64,000 bases of DNA from Symsagittifera roscoffensis (Eukaryota; Xenacoelomorpha; Acoela; Convolutidae): the NCBI RefSeq assembly GCF_963678635.1, contig NC_087063.1, forward strand, positions 44,620,101-44,684,100, in the 5' to 3' direction. Position numbers and translations under genes: made by a program. Within the stretch, counting starts at the first letter, position 1. Each line of letters begins with the position of its first letter. Under the pieces are notes generated by a model. That model saw nothing but the letters and a program-made list of their open reading frames with translations, ran no database searches and was not told the DNA's origin. This document shows positions 31,093 through 42,659 of this stretch, piece by piece.

Positions 31093-31558
31093 AGCGCTTG
31101 AATTTTAGGGTCAACACAATTTACCAATTGCTGCAAAGGGCGCTAGTTTTCCAGTTTTAATGCGCAACTGTACCAATATTGATTATACAGATGAAGTGAC
31201 TAATTTTTTGAAATTTAAATAATAAAGTTTTTCGATGATTAGGTTCAATGCTGCGGGCACTACCGTTTTTGATGCGTCGATTTGATTCAATGACGCGTAA
31301 CAATGGGTCTTTGAATTTCCAACAGGTTGATATTGAATAATATCAATATTGACAAAAATAGACTTGTCTTACTGGATAAGTCATATGGGAAATGAGATTC
31401 GTGTAGTTCGTTTCCTTCATATTATGCATCGAAGGAGGGTACCATGTTGTAACTGATGTGATATTCACAGTTTTCGTCAAATTTTGCCTTGTAGCTTAAC
31501 AGACTGGGTGATTGAGGACTTGAGAATGAGGTTCTTTCATTTGCGTTCATCCAAATGT

Positions 31559-31783
31559 TCATAGTATTCGTGATTTGTTGAGTAAATGCATCAAAACGAG
31601 TTTGGTTTTTGAAATTGCTTTTAACTCATTGATCAATTTTTGAACTCTCCTGATTGATAAAATTGTTTCTCCATAAAAGGGTCGGGAAATTGTACTCAGA
31701 TTTCCAGCGTTGGGTTTACTTGCTACTAATTTGGATGCACTGAAATACGTATATTCTTGATCAGTAACATTGTTTATTTTCAT
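31559..31783 (-). CDS. Unassigned Polinton-region ORF
   Basis: 74 codons starting MKINNVTDQEYTYFSASK; a protein-like frame continues 3' beyond the stop to about 31430 (including SPSLLSYKAKFDEN). I do not recognise it. It sits between the small hydrophobic protein and the integrase in the same orientation, so it is probably another Polinton gene, truncated. Confidence 0.4.
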   Translation of the reverse strand: MKINNVTDQEYTYFSASKLVASKPNAGNLSTISRPFYGETILSIRRVQKLINELKAISKTKLVLMHLLNKSRIL

Positions 31784-32010
31784 TTAATAAATTTTTCGAA
31801 GAGAGCAACTCTCCAATCTCCGTCTAAAGCTATTTCCTCTAAAAAAATTCTAAAACTGGCCAGAATGTTTTCTGAGAAATATTCTATTGGTGCTGTTGAA
31901 ATCAAGGTACAGTAAACGCATCATTGCTCAGCTTTGTCATAATGTGTTTTGTTTCCAATCAAACTAAGTTCTTTTTCATAAAAATGTCCTTGACTTTTTA
32001 CTACTTTGCA

Positions 32011-32610
32011 TCATTGAGACTGTATGTTTACAGGTTTAAAGTAGGAATGGCAACTATTGCCAAAACTTTTTGCAATACGCACATAACGACCAACATAAAA
32101 CTTTGGTTTTTGTATCAATATTGTTGAACTGTTTGCAATTATCGATACTGAAGTAGGCACATGGTTTCGCGTGATCTTGTTTGGAGCTACTTTAGTTACC
32201 CTATTCACACGTGAGTTGAACGTCTGAAAAAAAAACTCAGACAATATAAATGATTGTCTTTTCAAACTCCAAGTACTTGTAGACAAAACTTTTGTGCGAT
32301 CGATTGCTCTGTTCGGCGAACGCTGGTTTTTATTGACAATTTTTTCTTTAGACCTTAACTTTTCAAGTACTCCTTTAAACTCTGTACCTTTGTCCACCCA
32401 AACTTTTTCTTTTTCTCTAGCATATTTGATCCTAAGTGGTTCGAATCGTAAATAGCATGATGGACAATCGACAGCAACTAATAAATTTTGCAATCCTCGA
32501 TTAAACTTGGCCAATTTAATCACAAATACCAAGTCAAGAGACCAAATTTTGTTAATTGTTAATGATCACTTTGACGCGAGGATATAATTTGCGAAACAGC
32601 CCATATTTTG
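32011..32610 (-). pseudogene. Polinton integrase (retroviral-type, DDE)
   Basis: The open frame 32011-32532 (173 codons) contains FNRGLQNLLVAVD (the first catalytic Asp strand), KVWVDKGTEF (second Asp), VTKVAPNKITRNHVP and KPKFYVGRYVRI, the last corresponding to the chromo-like/SH3-like C-terminal part (KxKFxVGDxVRI) of Maverick integrases. Upstream, the same frame continues with a stop to IWSLDLV. The region between DKGTEF and NRVTK is shortened or mutated, so the catalytic Glu is not evident. Confidence 0.85.
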
Positions 32611-32759
32611 TAAGTGATGATTGAGATCGCAGAAGTTTTTAATTTTTTTTGGTGAGTGTTTAGTTTTTTTGGTGAGTGTTTAGAGACTAGCATGTGTTAA
32701 GTTTTTTAAGCTACCAAATGCAGCTGGACATTTTGATTAGAATACTTTGATTTTTTTTC

Positions 32760-33222
32760 TTCAGTGATAGTAGGATTCCTATTCTTTCGTTGACGCCGAA
32801 AACGGTTCCCTACTGCTTCCAAAGTTTTTTGTCGTCGTCGTCTTTGCAGGGAAATTTTTTTTGCCTGGGGTTTTCTTTGGTGGGATTGCTTGGTTCTGGG
32901 TTTGAGAGTTGTCGATCGAGTCTTCGAAGAGGAGGGTTTTGATCTTTTTCGGTTCCTCAGTTGTCGGACTGTCTGCGACAAAGTAAGATGTTGAGGGCTG
33001 AGCTGCTTCGCTCTTAAGCGATCAGAGAATCTGTTTGGCATAAGTTTTGGACACTAAACTGGGATCGACTTTTAGTTTTTTCAAAGTTTGTGGATAGAAC
33101 ACACTCTCAAGTTTCTTTGTGTTTTGCTGTCTATCATACAAAAAATACGGCTTTCCTTGAATTAAAACATATTCGTCAACATCTGGATTTAAAGAATTAA
33201 CTCGGAACAACTGTACCAGCAA
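32760..33222 (-). pseudogene. Unassigned ORF 5' of the integrase, possibly its N-terminal part
   Basis: A minus-strand frame from ATG 33222 (PYFLYDRQQNTKKLESVFY) runs through one TGA into ADSPTTEEPKKIKTL and a Lys/Thr-rich tail. LESVFYxPQT is reminiscent of the segment that opens Polinton integrases (FYDPxxGF). The alternative Arg-rich frame 32706-33041 is taken as a shadow. Confidence 0.4.
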
Positions 33223-33529
33223 ATTGTTTGCCCTTGCAACTCTATTAGCTTACAATACGTCTCAAATGGTTTCCATAACCTTTCAAATTTTTTCAGCGGT
33301 TAATCTATTAGTTTTTTTTTTAAATTTATTTTTATTTTATTTTTGAAGTTATTTGCTGCAGAGAATTGTCTGATTCATCACTTTTTTCTGCTCCATCATC
33401 ACCATCTCCACTGAAATTAGTAAGTGCAGATAAATTCCTTTTCCGAGGATTTGGCAGCACATCATTAAGGGTTAAAGGAATAGGAGTTGTTGTATTTAAT
33501 GGTGGTGGATAGTCGTGGTTAGCTTTTTG
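33223..33529. other. Spacer in the Polinton region
   Basis: T-rich; no feature recognised. Confidence 0.3.
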
Positions 33530-33532
33530 ATC

Positions 33533-34459
33533 TCAAAACCGCTGTAAACTTTTGAGGTGAGACAATTTTTTTAGAGTGATGGATGATAAAGGACTTGAGA
33601 TTGTGATACGGATTTTCGTCTGGAGCAAAAGTCTTGCGAGGTAGGAGGATAAATTCTTCAGCATAAATGCTTGATTTCCTAGTTTTTCATATGTATATAA
33701 CCCAATTTTCCGATTATATTTACCAAAGAAATTTTGTTTGTCAAATATTTCCATTTTTCTTAGATGCTAAACACAGGGTGAAAAGTTTTCTCAAAAGTCG
33801 TTTTCTGACTCTCGATGAAACTTCTGACAGCTGGAACATACTAAAGAAAATCATTTACAAAACAATCGCACAGAAATCTTATAAAGAGTGAACCACCTGT
33901 TGTCAAAATTGATCTAGAATGCTGATTTTTTCGAATTTGTTTCAATATAAATCATTTTTTTCTCTCTCAATTTCAATAGTTGTGATGACGGTTTTTGAGG
34001 ATGGTAAGCGGAGAAAGTTTGTCGACGATGAACTAAGTATGACGAAAAACGAAATTGTTTTGAAACGGACCTTATCAGACTATCTTTTGTTGAAATAATC
34101 GTATTCATTATCACAACTTGGGATTTTGTGACATGTCACCAACTGTTTTGGACAGCATCGAAAATTAAATGGCATTCTCGTCACAACTTAGTTTGTAAAA
34201 AAATTTTTTGAAATAAATAAAGATAGCTTAATGAAAATAAACAGACTTGTGTGAATAATGCAACTTCTGCAGACGGAAGAAAATTAGGAGTGCAAAATTT
34301 CCACGATCTATTTTCTTCGGATAAAGACTGTTCGTTACCACCAAAGTCTACAAAGTCGCAATCAATATATTTGAGAGTTGTTTTTCTCATTTTCCAATTG
34401 TACTGGAAGACTTTTTTTGCTGATTTGTAACCAGGTTGATAGTTACAACTGAAAACCAA
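33533..34459 (-). other. Minus-strand ORF remnants (33533-33754, 33914-34114, 34181-34459)
   Basis: Three minus-strand frames of 73, 66 and 92 codons in the Polinton gene orientation. The 92-codon one opens MVFSCNYQPGYKSAKK and contains YIDCDFVDFGGNEQ. No P-loop, His-Cys protease motif or other domain was found. They may be pieces of one or more decayed Polinton genes. Confidence 0.3.
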
Positions 34460-35046
34460 TCGCTTTTTTTCTTTCTGAGCGATTGACGGTTGGTTTTCAT
34501 TTTATTATATATCTTGCTATGATTTGTCTGTTATATGTATCCATACAATTTTTTCTACAACACTTTTGGTCAATTCTCACCTTTCAAGTTCAAATTTTGC
34601 GTGTTTTTTGGCAGAAAAAGTTTTTGAAATTTTTCAGTTTCAAAAATCACAGGCTATCAACTATTAATCACACAAGAACACATTAAAATGAGTGCAATCA
34701 CTTAATATATATATGATAGTAATCAGATCGCTTGCTATATGTGTGCTTCTTTATTCCGGTTCCACAGGCAAATCATTTCCTCGTTCAATGAAGAAGAATT
34801 TTTTTTTGTGAACTTGTCATGGTTACAATTAGGTTTAAACTTTAATGTAAATTGAGCAAGATTTAGATTTCTGATGGTGGCGTAAATTAAATGTATTTCT
34901 TCAATGATATAAGTTTTGACTAAATCTTGTAGTCCACATGGAAGCTGCTAGTCATGCAAATGGATTTGTCCTCTTTCTTCCAGCTGAGGTTGCCTGAATT
35001 GACTGTCGAACTGTAACGGGTCTGGACATTTTACAGTTGAAAGTAG
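34460..35046. other. No gene supported
   Basis: A protein-like minus frame (YSLPCGLQDL-type around 34930) suggests a decayed gene, but I cannot delimit it. Confidence 0.25.
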
Positions 35047-35530
35047 TCAAGAAAAGTAAAAATTTTCCGTAAATAATCGATTTTGATATCGCTCATTGTA
35101 ATTTGCTCGAGCTTTTATAGGAGAGGTTTTCCTTGACAATCTAAAATGCCTGTCCGCGGTAGAATAATTCATTGCTTGGGGTAGATTGTTTTCAAAAATT
35201 TCATTAGTCATCGAAGCGTAAGCCATTAAGTTTGAAGATAAGGTTGCTTGCATCATAGTACAGCTCATTTTGTATCCAATAGAAAAAAATTTTGGTTTCT
35301 CTTCGGGTACAATGTCTTAATAAGTGATGAGAGAGAAATAAATGAGAATGTCGTATGCAAATATGTTTTTCTTGACTCAACATCTGATTAATTTTCGGAC
35401 AGTCAATATCTTTTAAAATGATTATTGTTAATTTCAAAAACTCAGTTTTTAAAACTGATTTTTGTGTAGCTTTAGCAAAAATTTGGGAGTTTGGATTCCT
35501 TAGACGAATGCCGTTACAAATTTGATTCAA
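35047..35530 (-). other. Minus-strand ORF remnants (35047-35268, 35204-35530)
   Basis: Two overlapping frames of 73 and 108 codons; the longer contains DIDCPKINQMLSQEKHIC and a His-rich patch. Not recognised. Same orientation as the other left-arm Polinton genes. Confidence 0.3.
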
Positions 35531-35863
35531 AAAAGAGTAAGGGTATTCACCTTTATCCTAAGGAAGCACGTGCAGAAATTTACATATCTAATTATAAGCT
35601 TTTTTATCTTCTAATTAAATAGGACTGGCAGAAATTGAATTGTAGCAAATGAAAAAGCAGAGCAAACAAAAAGTACCTCCTTGATGAATGGTTTCCTGCC
35701 GCATTTGAATCCTTCAATGTCTGAAATAATGGAAAAGTTAAAAAACAAATTTTTGGTTTACTTTTTTCGGGATAACATGAATTTCACTCAACCTTGAACA
35801 TATGAAACAACTTTGGTTTGAATGATTTAAGAAATAACCGAAACGCAATACCTGTCACGTGAC

Positions 35864-36790
35864 CTATATAAAAAAATTTATTTGGACAGGGCAAAAAGTT
35901 TTTGTCCCCAGGTCCGGTATTTTTTTTCTTGCAAATACATGCTGCGTCATGCAATATAGCATGTATCTAAGAAATTTGAATTGTTTCAAGTGTTTGTCGA
36001 GCGAAGAATGGTTTAATCCAATTAAACTACCATACGGCTTGTTTTTCGAAACAAGATTCATTTTAATCTCGGCATCCAATTACAATCAAGCGGCTAAAAA
36101 GTACTGAATTCCGACTGATTTAATTGGATACTGACATTTGGCAACTGCTTGTGATGAACAAGTGATAGCTAGTGTAAGCTTGTCAAACAAATCACCGTTT
36201 CTATTGACATCTTTAGCAGATGAAACTAAAAATTTGAAGCAAGTAAAAATGCAAGGAACACTGAAACATTTAAGGGAAGGAAACAATTGCTTCAATTGTT
36301 CCTCTGAATCTACTTGAATCAATATGTAGTAATGGTAAATTTTTTCTTTGTCAACTGAAAAAAACAATTCTCAGATTTGAAGTGGTTTTCTAAAGCATGA
36401 ATTTTAAAGTTAGATAGATTGAGAATTTTTTCAGTAATAACAAATAAGAAACTTTGTTGAAATGTTTTGATGAAATCAGGAAACACAACTTCGAATGTAG
36501 CTTCTGCCGTTTTTTGAAAAAAATTTACTATGAGTCGTATTTGAAGTTTTTTTGTTTGAGGAAAATCGAGATATCTTGACTTGCTTGCAGTTAAACTCCG
36601 GGTTGCCTTCAGCGTCTTTAATTGCATTTTTGAAAGGTTTCAAGAATACATATAAACCAGTTTCGTCCTATGTTTTCAATGTAGCACGCTCTACTCTTTT
36701 ACGGTTTTCCAAAATATCAAAATAGCAATCGCCAAACTCTTTATCTGCGATTGCAGAGATGTTTGTTTTGGTTTTACCCATTGTAACGAG
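35864..36790 (-). other. Unassigned, broken Polinton-region gene
   Basis: From ATG at about 36782 (MGKTKTNISAIADKEFGD) a minus-strand protein-like sequence continues through frames 36319-36627 and 36086-36367 (CSSQAVAKCQYPIKS near its end), with shifts between them. A third frame, 35864-36079, follows. No family recognised. Confidence 0.3.
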
Positions 36791-37250
36791 TAAAAATGCA
36801 GAGTAACGGATTCCAAAATTGAATAGTAAGAAACGGTTTCAATGGATTGTATAGGTTTGCAAAACAAAGCGTTGTATCCGTTTCAACACAAGCACAGATT
36901 TACTTTATATCGCAAGCGTATTCGATTGCAATTTGGTTCACGTGGAAAAATATTTTGAGCATTTGCAACTGATTATAATTTTAATGGGCGTCATAAGTCA
37001 CAATGTTTAAAGGTAGTGTTTCAAAGCAGGAACTTGTTTGAAAGCAAATTAGATATACATAGGATACCGTACAAGGCAACATAAAAAAATTATAAGCCCT
37101 CCCTCGGTAATTTGATAAGAAACTACATAAGATGTCCCATTATATCGGATTTTAGAAGACCATTCCCTATTTCACTCTTTCGTTGAAATTTCCCAATTCA
37201 TTTCATTTTCTTTTCTTTTTGCGTTACGTTTGTTACTTTTTTTTTTTCAA
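36791..37250. other. Gap between the two Polinton gene arms
   Basis: AT-rich, nothing recognised. Transcription diverges here (minus genes to the left, polymerase to the right), so a bidirectional promoter is possible. Confidence 0.3.
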
Positions 37251-37627
37251 AATGCCCTGCAAAATTATTGCCAGATTTTCTAATCACGAAGGAACCAATT
37301 TTAACATGAAATCAACCTTGGTGGTTTTGTTGCAATATTTAATCAACAAAAAACATCATAAAACCCAAAACTTTTCAAAATTTATTCAGTAAACTTTCTT
37401 TAAAGAATGCAGAGGAAGACGAAGAACTCAATTTGAAATATTAGAGTTATCTCACAAATTCTGAAAATTAGGCTAATCCCGACCAAACTCTCTCTATTCA
37501 GTTTGATATTTCAACTTTAAAAGGGCAGTAAAAAATTTTGTTTAAGTACTAATGTGATGTTACTCCTATTTATGAAATTCAAATACAAAATTTTAGTGAA
37601 ACTGATTAATTTGACCGTTGATGGGGA

Positions 37628-37855
37628 ATGGAGCGGATTGAGTCAGTATCATTTATTATCCCGAAAGCTGATCTTTCTCCTGCAGTGTCATCATGGCTTG
37701 ACGAACCAGGTTGCCCAACTACAACGCGCACTCCTGTAGTAACAGTGGTTAACCACATGGAAAACTCGAACCCTTCTCTATGTCCAGCGCCAAAGAGAAA
37801 GCAGAAGCTAACAAAATTGATAAAAAAAACTCCGGAGTATTTGGATGTTACATAA
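37628..37855 (+). CDS. Unassigned ORF upstream of the polymerase, copy 1
   Basis: 75 codons with a Pro/Thr-rich linker (DEPGCPTTTRTPVVTV) and a basic tail PAPKRKQKLTK like a nuclear localisation signal. It recurs at 44688-44975 with a different C-terminus after a small indel. It could be the N-terminal part of the polymerase ORF or a separate gene. Confidence 0.4.
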   Translation: MERIESVSFIIPKADLSPAVSSWLDEPGCPTTTRTPVVTVVNHMENSNPSLCPAPKRKQKLTKLIKKTPEYLDVT

Positions 37856-39414
37856 CTTTGAAACTGAGATTGAGATGGTGTGTTTTTCCTTTATTGATTT
37901 TATTGTGTGTAATATTTAAACTTGAAACTGAGATTGAGATTTAAAAGCTTTCATTTTGTTTTATTGTGTATAAAAATATTCCTAACTAAAGTTTTCCTCT
38001 CATAATGCTTCGCTTATCAAGTTGTTAGGAAAAGTAGAGCATAATGAACCATTTTGTAAGCGATTGTTGGACAAGTCGTTCATCAATATACAAAAAAACT
38101 TAAAATTTCAAATCTCGGAAAATTTTCTGAAAATTTATCTCCTAAACTTGAGGTCCTGTAGTCCTCAAGCATCTGTACAAAAGTATTTAACTGGTTGAGA
38201 GAAGCATTTTGATATGTCGCACGACTATGGTCAGACCGTCCATTGAAGGGACACAGACTTGATCCTATGCCATTTTTCTATCTTTTTGTTACAAGGTCCG
38301 AATACAGTCTTCTGTTAGTCCAAATTCAATATACCACTTATATGGCTGCTCTAACCAAGCTACACATTTTTTAGACAGGGCTCAGAAACCGTAACCCAGT
38401 TTTTTGAGGAGATCAACACTTCAAGCACAAGAAAGTTTAATTTTTAATAGTTGTTTTTGATTAGTAAAGAAAATGGGATGTTTCAAGTGGAAAAAGTGTA
38501 GTATTTTCAACCTCTGCTGCAGAGACCCTTAAATAAAATCTTTACGTAATTTCACGTTTTTGGCAGGAAACACTCAAATCTTTACTCCTCCATGACAACA
38601 AACCCACCTTCATTATTATTTTTTAGTTTTGAAGGCAATTGCTAGATTATAAAATCTAGTTGCAAAGTTTCTTTAAACTCATTGTTTTTAAAACCCTCCA
38701 TTACATCCAGTAACCAAATTAGTGAATGTTTAAGCCTATCAAATAACTGATAACAAACAGCAACTAATTGGCTCAACAAGTCTATCTGTAATTGAATCAG
38801 TCTTTTGACATTTTCAAACGAAAAAACCTGTGTTCAAACAAAGAACTAGCTTGTTAAGACAATAAATAAAAAAACACATGCTCAGTATTAGGTTAAGCTC
38901 AGTTTATGTTTGTGTTTTCGAATTATTCCGTACTTCGTGACGTCTTTTTTGAAATGTGAAACTCAAAACTAAATAAACTATTTTGAAATCGTTTCCGTGC
39001 TCACGTAACTCTGACCGAGTTAATTATATTTGAGTTTTATCATCTTTAGTAAAATTGTGCGAATATTTTTTATTAATCAAGCTATGTCAACCAATTGGAT
39101 TTCAGCATGTACAATAAGGCGGGATATTGAACATAACTCGAATTTTGACTTTTGACGGAAAAACTGGTTCAAATTCAAATTTGCGGGTGCAAAACACAAA
39201 CTTTTTTCTCTGGAATTGGTGGACGAACAGTTATGTTTTCCTTTTTTCTGTTGTTTATGTTGAATTCATCTGACTCTACTTCTTTCTAATAAACTATTGC
39301 TTAAAAATCAATTTCAAAAAACGCATGTTTTGTTCACTGATATGTGCAAATAAGAGCAAAAGAAGTCGTCATGAGCGTGAAAAACAATTTGTTGGAAAAA
39401 ACCTAATGGTGTTC
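37856..39414. other. Non-coding part of the 7-kb block, copy 1
   Basis: AT-rich, near-identical to 44976-46470. No domain recognised. Confidence 0.4.
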
Positions 39415-42400
39415 ATTTACGGCTCAGATCCTCTCAAAATTCCAAAACCTTTTTTTCACACCCATGGTCAATTTGGAGTTGTTTGTGATTAGTGCAATTT
39501 GGGCTTTCGTTTGCCAAAAAAAAATCATCATCTCATTTACTAGCAGTTCATGGTCTACCTTTTAAGAGAGCTGCTTCTGCTGACTTAGCTAGTACAAGTG
39601 CGGCTGCTGATGCTGCTCTCGGTGATGTGCATGCAGCTGATGGAGACAAAATCAACGGCACAAGTCTTCAAAAAAGTGACTCTGCTTTTTTTTGGTGTTC
39701 ATGAGACATAAGTGATTGGCGGGAATTAACCAACGGATGACAATCGATCGATTTATCTTTTGCAATTTATGCACGACAAAAAATACCGAATTCAAAAACT
39801 CATAAAGGAACGTGTTGCGGAACGACCATGAAAAAATCAGTTCAGCGCTAATTTGGGTTTGGTAAAACCTAGAGCAACAATCGATTCTAGTAATGTAAAG
39901 CCGGACGAGCGGATTGGCATTTATGCAAATTGTGACATGAAATCAGTGATGAGCATGGGACTAGAAGATGACGAGCTTTCTAATTTGGTCGAAGAAATGC
40001 AAGCAATTTTGAAGTTTTTGCATCTTATGGAAGCGGCTGGGTTTCGCAACACATCATTCAAGTTTTTGTTAATCCGTGGATCGTCTTATATTGACTTGCC
40101 TTTCAAATTTGAGAATCCTTGAGTTTGATAAACATTAGAAATCACGATGATCATTATTGCTTCAGACTTTGCTTTACGGCTGCTAATAGTCTGAAGCATG
40201 GTATTGACCTACTTCTGACTGATCAACAAAAAGCAAACCCAACAGCTGCGCGAACACAAACTGATTCCTACACTGCTGAAAGTGCACACAAAGCCATAGG
40301 TTTTTTTAAATTGCCCATGAGTTTCGCATCATTTGAAAACTTCGAAAAACCCTACGATGAGCGGGTGAATGTGATTTTGCACCAAAATGAAGGTTTGTTG
40401 CCAATGTATATATCAAAACGACCAAACATTGAAATATTTTCCATCAGCCTGTTTCTTTTGTATGAGCCTGCAAAGCATCTCTATGTGCTAAATAACCAAA
40501 TTGCTAAAGCTCATCTGTGAAATTCAAGTATATAAGAATCGCCCATTCACGGACTTAGGTAGAAACTGTTTTCACATCAGCTGGAGTGTTGAAGCTCATG
40601 AGCAACACATCCAGTCTTGTAAGGACCATGAACCTGCCCTAGTAGTCGTGCCTTCAGCAGAAAAAGGTACGAACCGACACAAGTCCAAAAACCTTCAGGC
40701 CTTGTGATTTGTACCACTTGTGATTTATTTCGACCTTGATTTTTTTTCTAAAAACTGTACATTCTTGTCCTGATACTCCTTCGCAATCAGCAATCCAACC
40801 GAATTGTACAAAAACCTCTTTGTTCTACTTATTCGACTATGAAAACTCTGACCAATGCGTGAAAAAGTTTCTCAACCTGTTGCATCAGTTAGCGAGAGAA
40901 ACATATGATCAAAAGTGACGGTTTCCTCATTTCCTAGGAAGTCAAGAGTCGTTGAACAAAGAAAATAAATCAATGTGTTGGATTTGCTGTTCACCAATGA
41001 AAACGAAAAATGTTCGGACAATTGTCATTTTCTGGAAAGTTTCTGGAATGGTCACATGAAAAATGCAATCTAGCAAGACGAACTGTGAATTTCAAACAAG
41101 TCATTGGAGATAATATCCAGTTTTATGACCTTCACCACATATGTCTGTCATTGCATGAAAGCGAGCCAACCAATACAATGAGTGTTACACCCAGCACCGA
41201 TGAAAAATTTAAATTGTTAAGCATTGGACTCCTTATTAAAACTATAAAAAGGAAGAATGGAGCTGATCAAAAAATTTTCGAGTACCTCAGAGTCATTGAC
41301 TGATGCAAGTTTTCGAATCCTTCGTTCCAAAAATTGGATGATGATCAACCAGTGCAAAAATTTCGATTTTAAACAAGTATTTTGCAAACCAGACGGATGA
41401 GTAACGAGCACTGATGCGATAAAAAGATTTCTACCATTATTCACACATGGATGAAAGAGAAAAATTTTCAGAAAAAGAACTGCCTCCCACGCAGCATTGG
41501 TCCGATGTTTTGAATAGGGAAAAGTTGCTGCTTCAGAAGCGGATCTAGAAAACGCAAGGAAAGTTTTTAGAGAGTTCAAATGTCACAACTTGTAGGACTA
41601 TCACAACTTGTATCTGAAGTGTGATACACTCCTTGTTTGCGTTTTTGGAGAGTTTCGACAAAAAAACTTTACGCACACTTTTAGTGCTTCGAACTTAGCT
41701 GGAGACTCCTTCAAACTCCTTCAGCTTATATCAGACCGCAAGCGTCTCACAGCGGTTGAGAATATGATGCGAGGTGACACTGCATCTCTGTTCCATAGTC
41801 GCTTTTTCAATGCAAACAACAAAGAATTGCCCAACTTCAACCCATGTCAGCATAGCACCTACGGTTTTATGATCGACGCGATTAACCTCTCTGGCGGCGT
41901 CATGCAAATGGAAAAATTACCGGAGCGTAACTTTGAGTAATAAGAGTATCTGGACGACGAGGTTATTTTGAACCAACTCCATAAAACTACCGAAGACTCT
42001 CTGATTGGATTTATATTAGAAGTATATCTCAAGTTTTCAGAAGAACTACATAACAGTCATCATGAACACGTTTTAGCTCCTACCAAAGAAATAGTACCCC
42101 AGGATTGGTTACTGGAGTCCCTACCAAACAAATTTACTCGGTCAGATGAGAAATCAAGAAATTGCAAGACGTTCAATTGGTAAGACCAAGAAATTAGTGC
42201 AGACGTTGCATGACAAATCAAACTATACAATCAATTGCAAAATTCCGCAACTATAAGTTAGGTTGGGTTTAAAAGTTAAAAAAAGTGCACCGTGTGCTGA
42301 AGTTTGAAGCATGGTCGGAATCAAATACTACTGAACACGACTAAGCGCCAACATGCTTGAGGACGACAAAAATTTTTAGGACGATTTGTACAAACTTCTT

Positions 42401-42640
42401 AACAACTGTGATTATGGGAAAAACATGGGAGTCAAAGCGCAAACGGACGCCTTGCGAGAATATCAAGCCGCCTGGCGAGAAATTACTGGATTTGAATTCA
42501 AATCCTACAAACTTTTCGGGGAAAATTTGGCAGCGCTCACTTCGAATCTAACAAACTTTTACTGGGATGTGCCAACAATTGTCGGGGCTAGTCCAAAAAA
42601 GGAACGTTTTGAATGAACTTGACTTGTCAAACTACCCAAA
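39415..42640 (+). pseudogene. Protein-primed family B DNA polymerase (Polinton), copy 1, broken
   Basis: Fragments in order: a Cys/His finger at the start; SYIDLPF (about 40085) and INIRNHDDHYCFRLCF (about 40125), the N-terminal module of Polinton and linear-plasmid polymerases; a second Cys/His finger (NCFHISWSVEAHEQHIQSC, about 40565); the exonuclease region; KCHNL and NLYLKCDTLL (about 41570-41630); motif A as DAINLSG (about 41877); motif B as NNCDYGKNMG (about 42400). Between VPTIVGAS (42590) and DLSNYPKNHP (42622) only about ten codons remain, so motif C (DTD) is deleted. Many stops. Related polymerases replicate the element from a protein primer. Confidence 0.85.
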
Positions 42641-42659
42641 AAACCACCCTATCTAAGAT

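Larger units (their letters stand above)
29027..42640. mobile_element. Decayed Maverick/Polinton (virus-like DNA transposon)
   Basis: The block combines an integrase and a capsid-type protein on the - strand with a protein-primed family B DNA polymerase on the + strand, the defining set of Mavericks/Polintons. These are 15-20 kb elements that self-synthesise and are related to DNA viruses. Long terminal inverted repeats and the 6-bp target duplication could not be found, so the limits are those of recognisable genes. All large genes are broken. I did not recognise a packaging ATPase or maturation protease; they may be among the unassigned ORFs at 33.2-36.8 kb or lost. Confidence 0.8.

Noticed and set aside
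32706-33041. 111-codon Arg/Lys-rich minus ORF resembling a viral core protein
   Set aside because: Another frame of the same strand continues the ORF that opens at 33222 and has better protein composition; the basic frame is probably a shadow.
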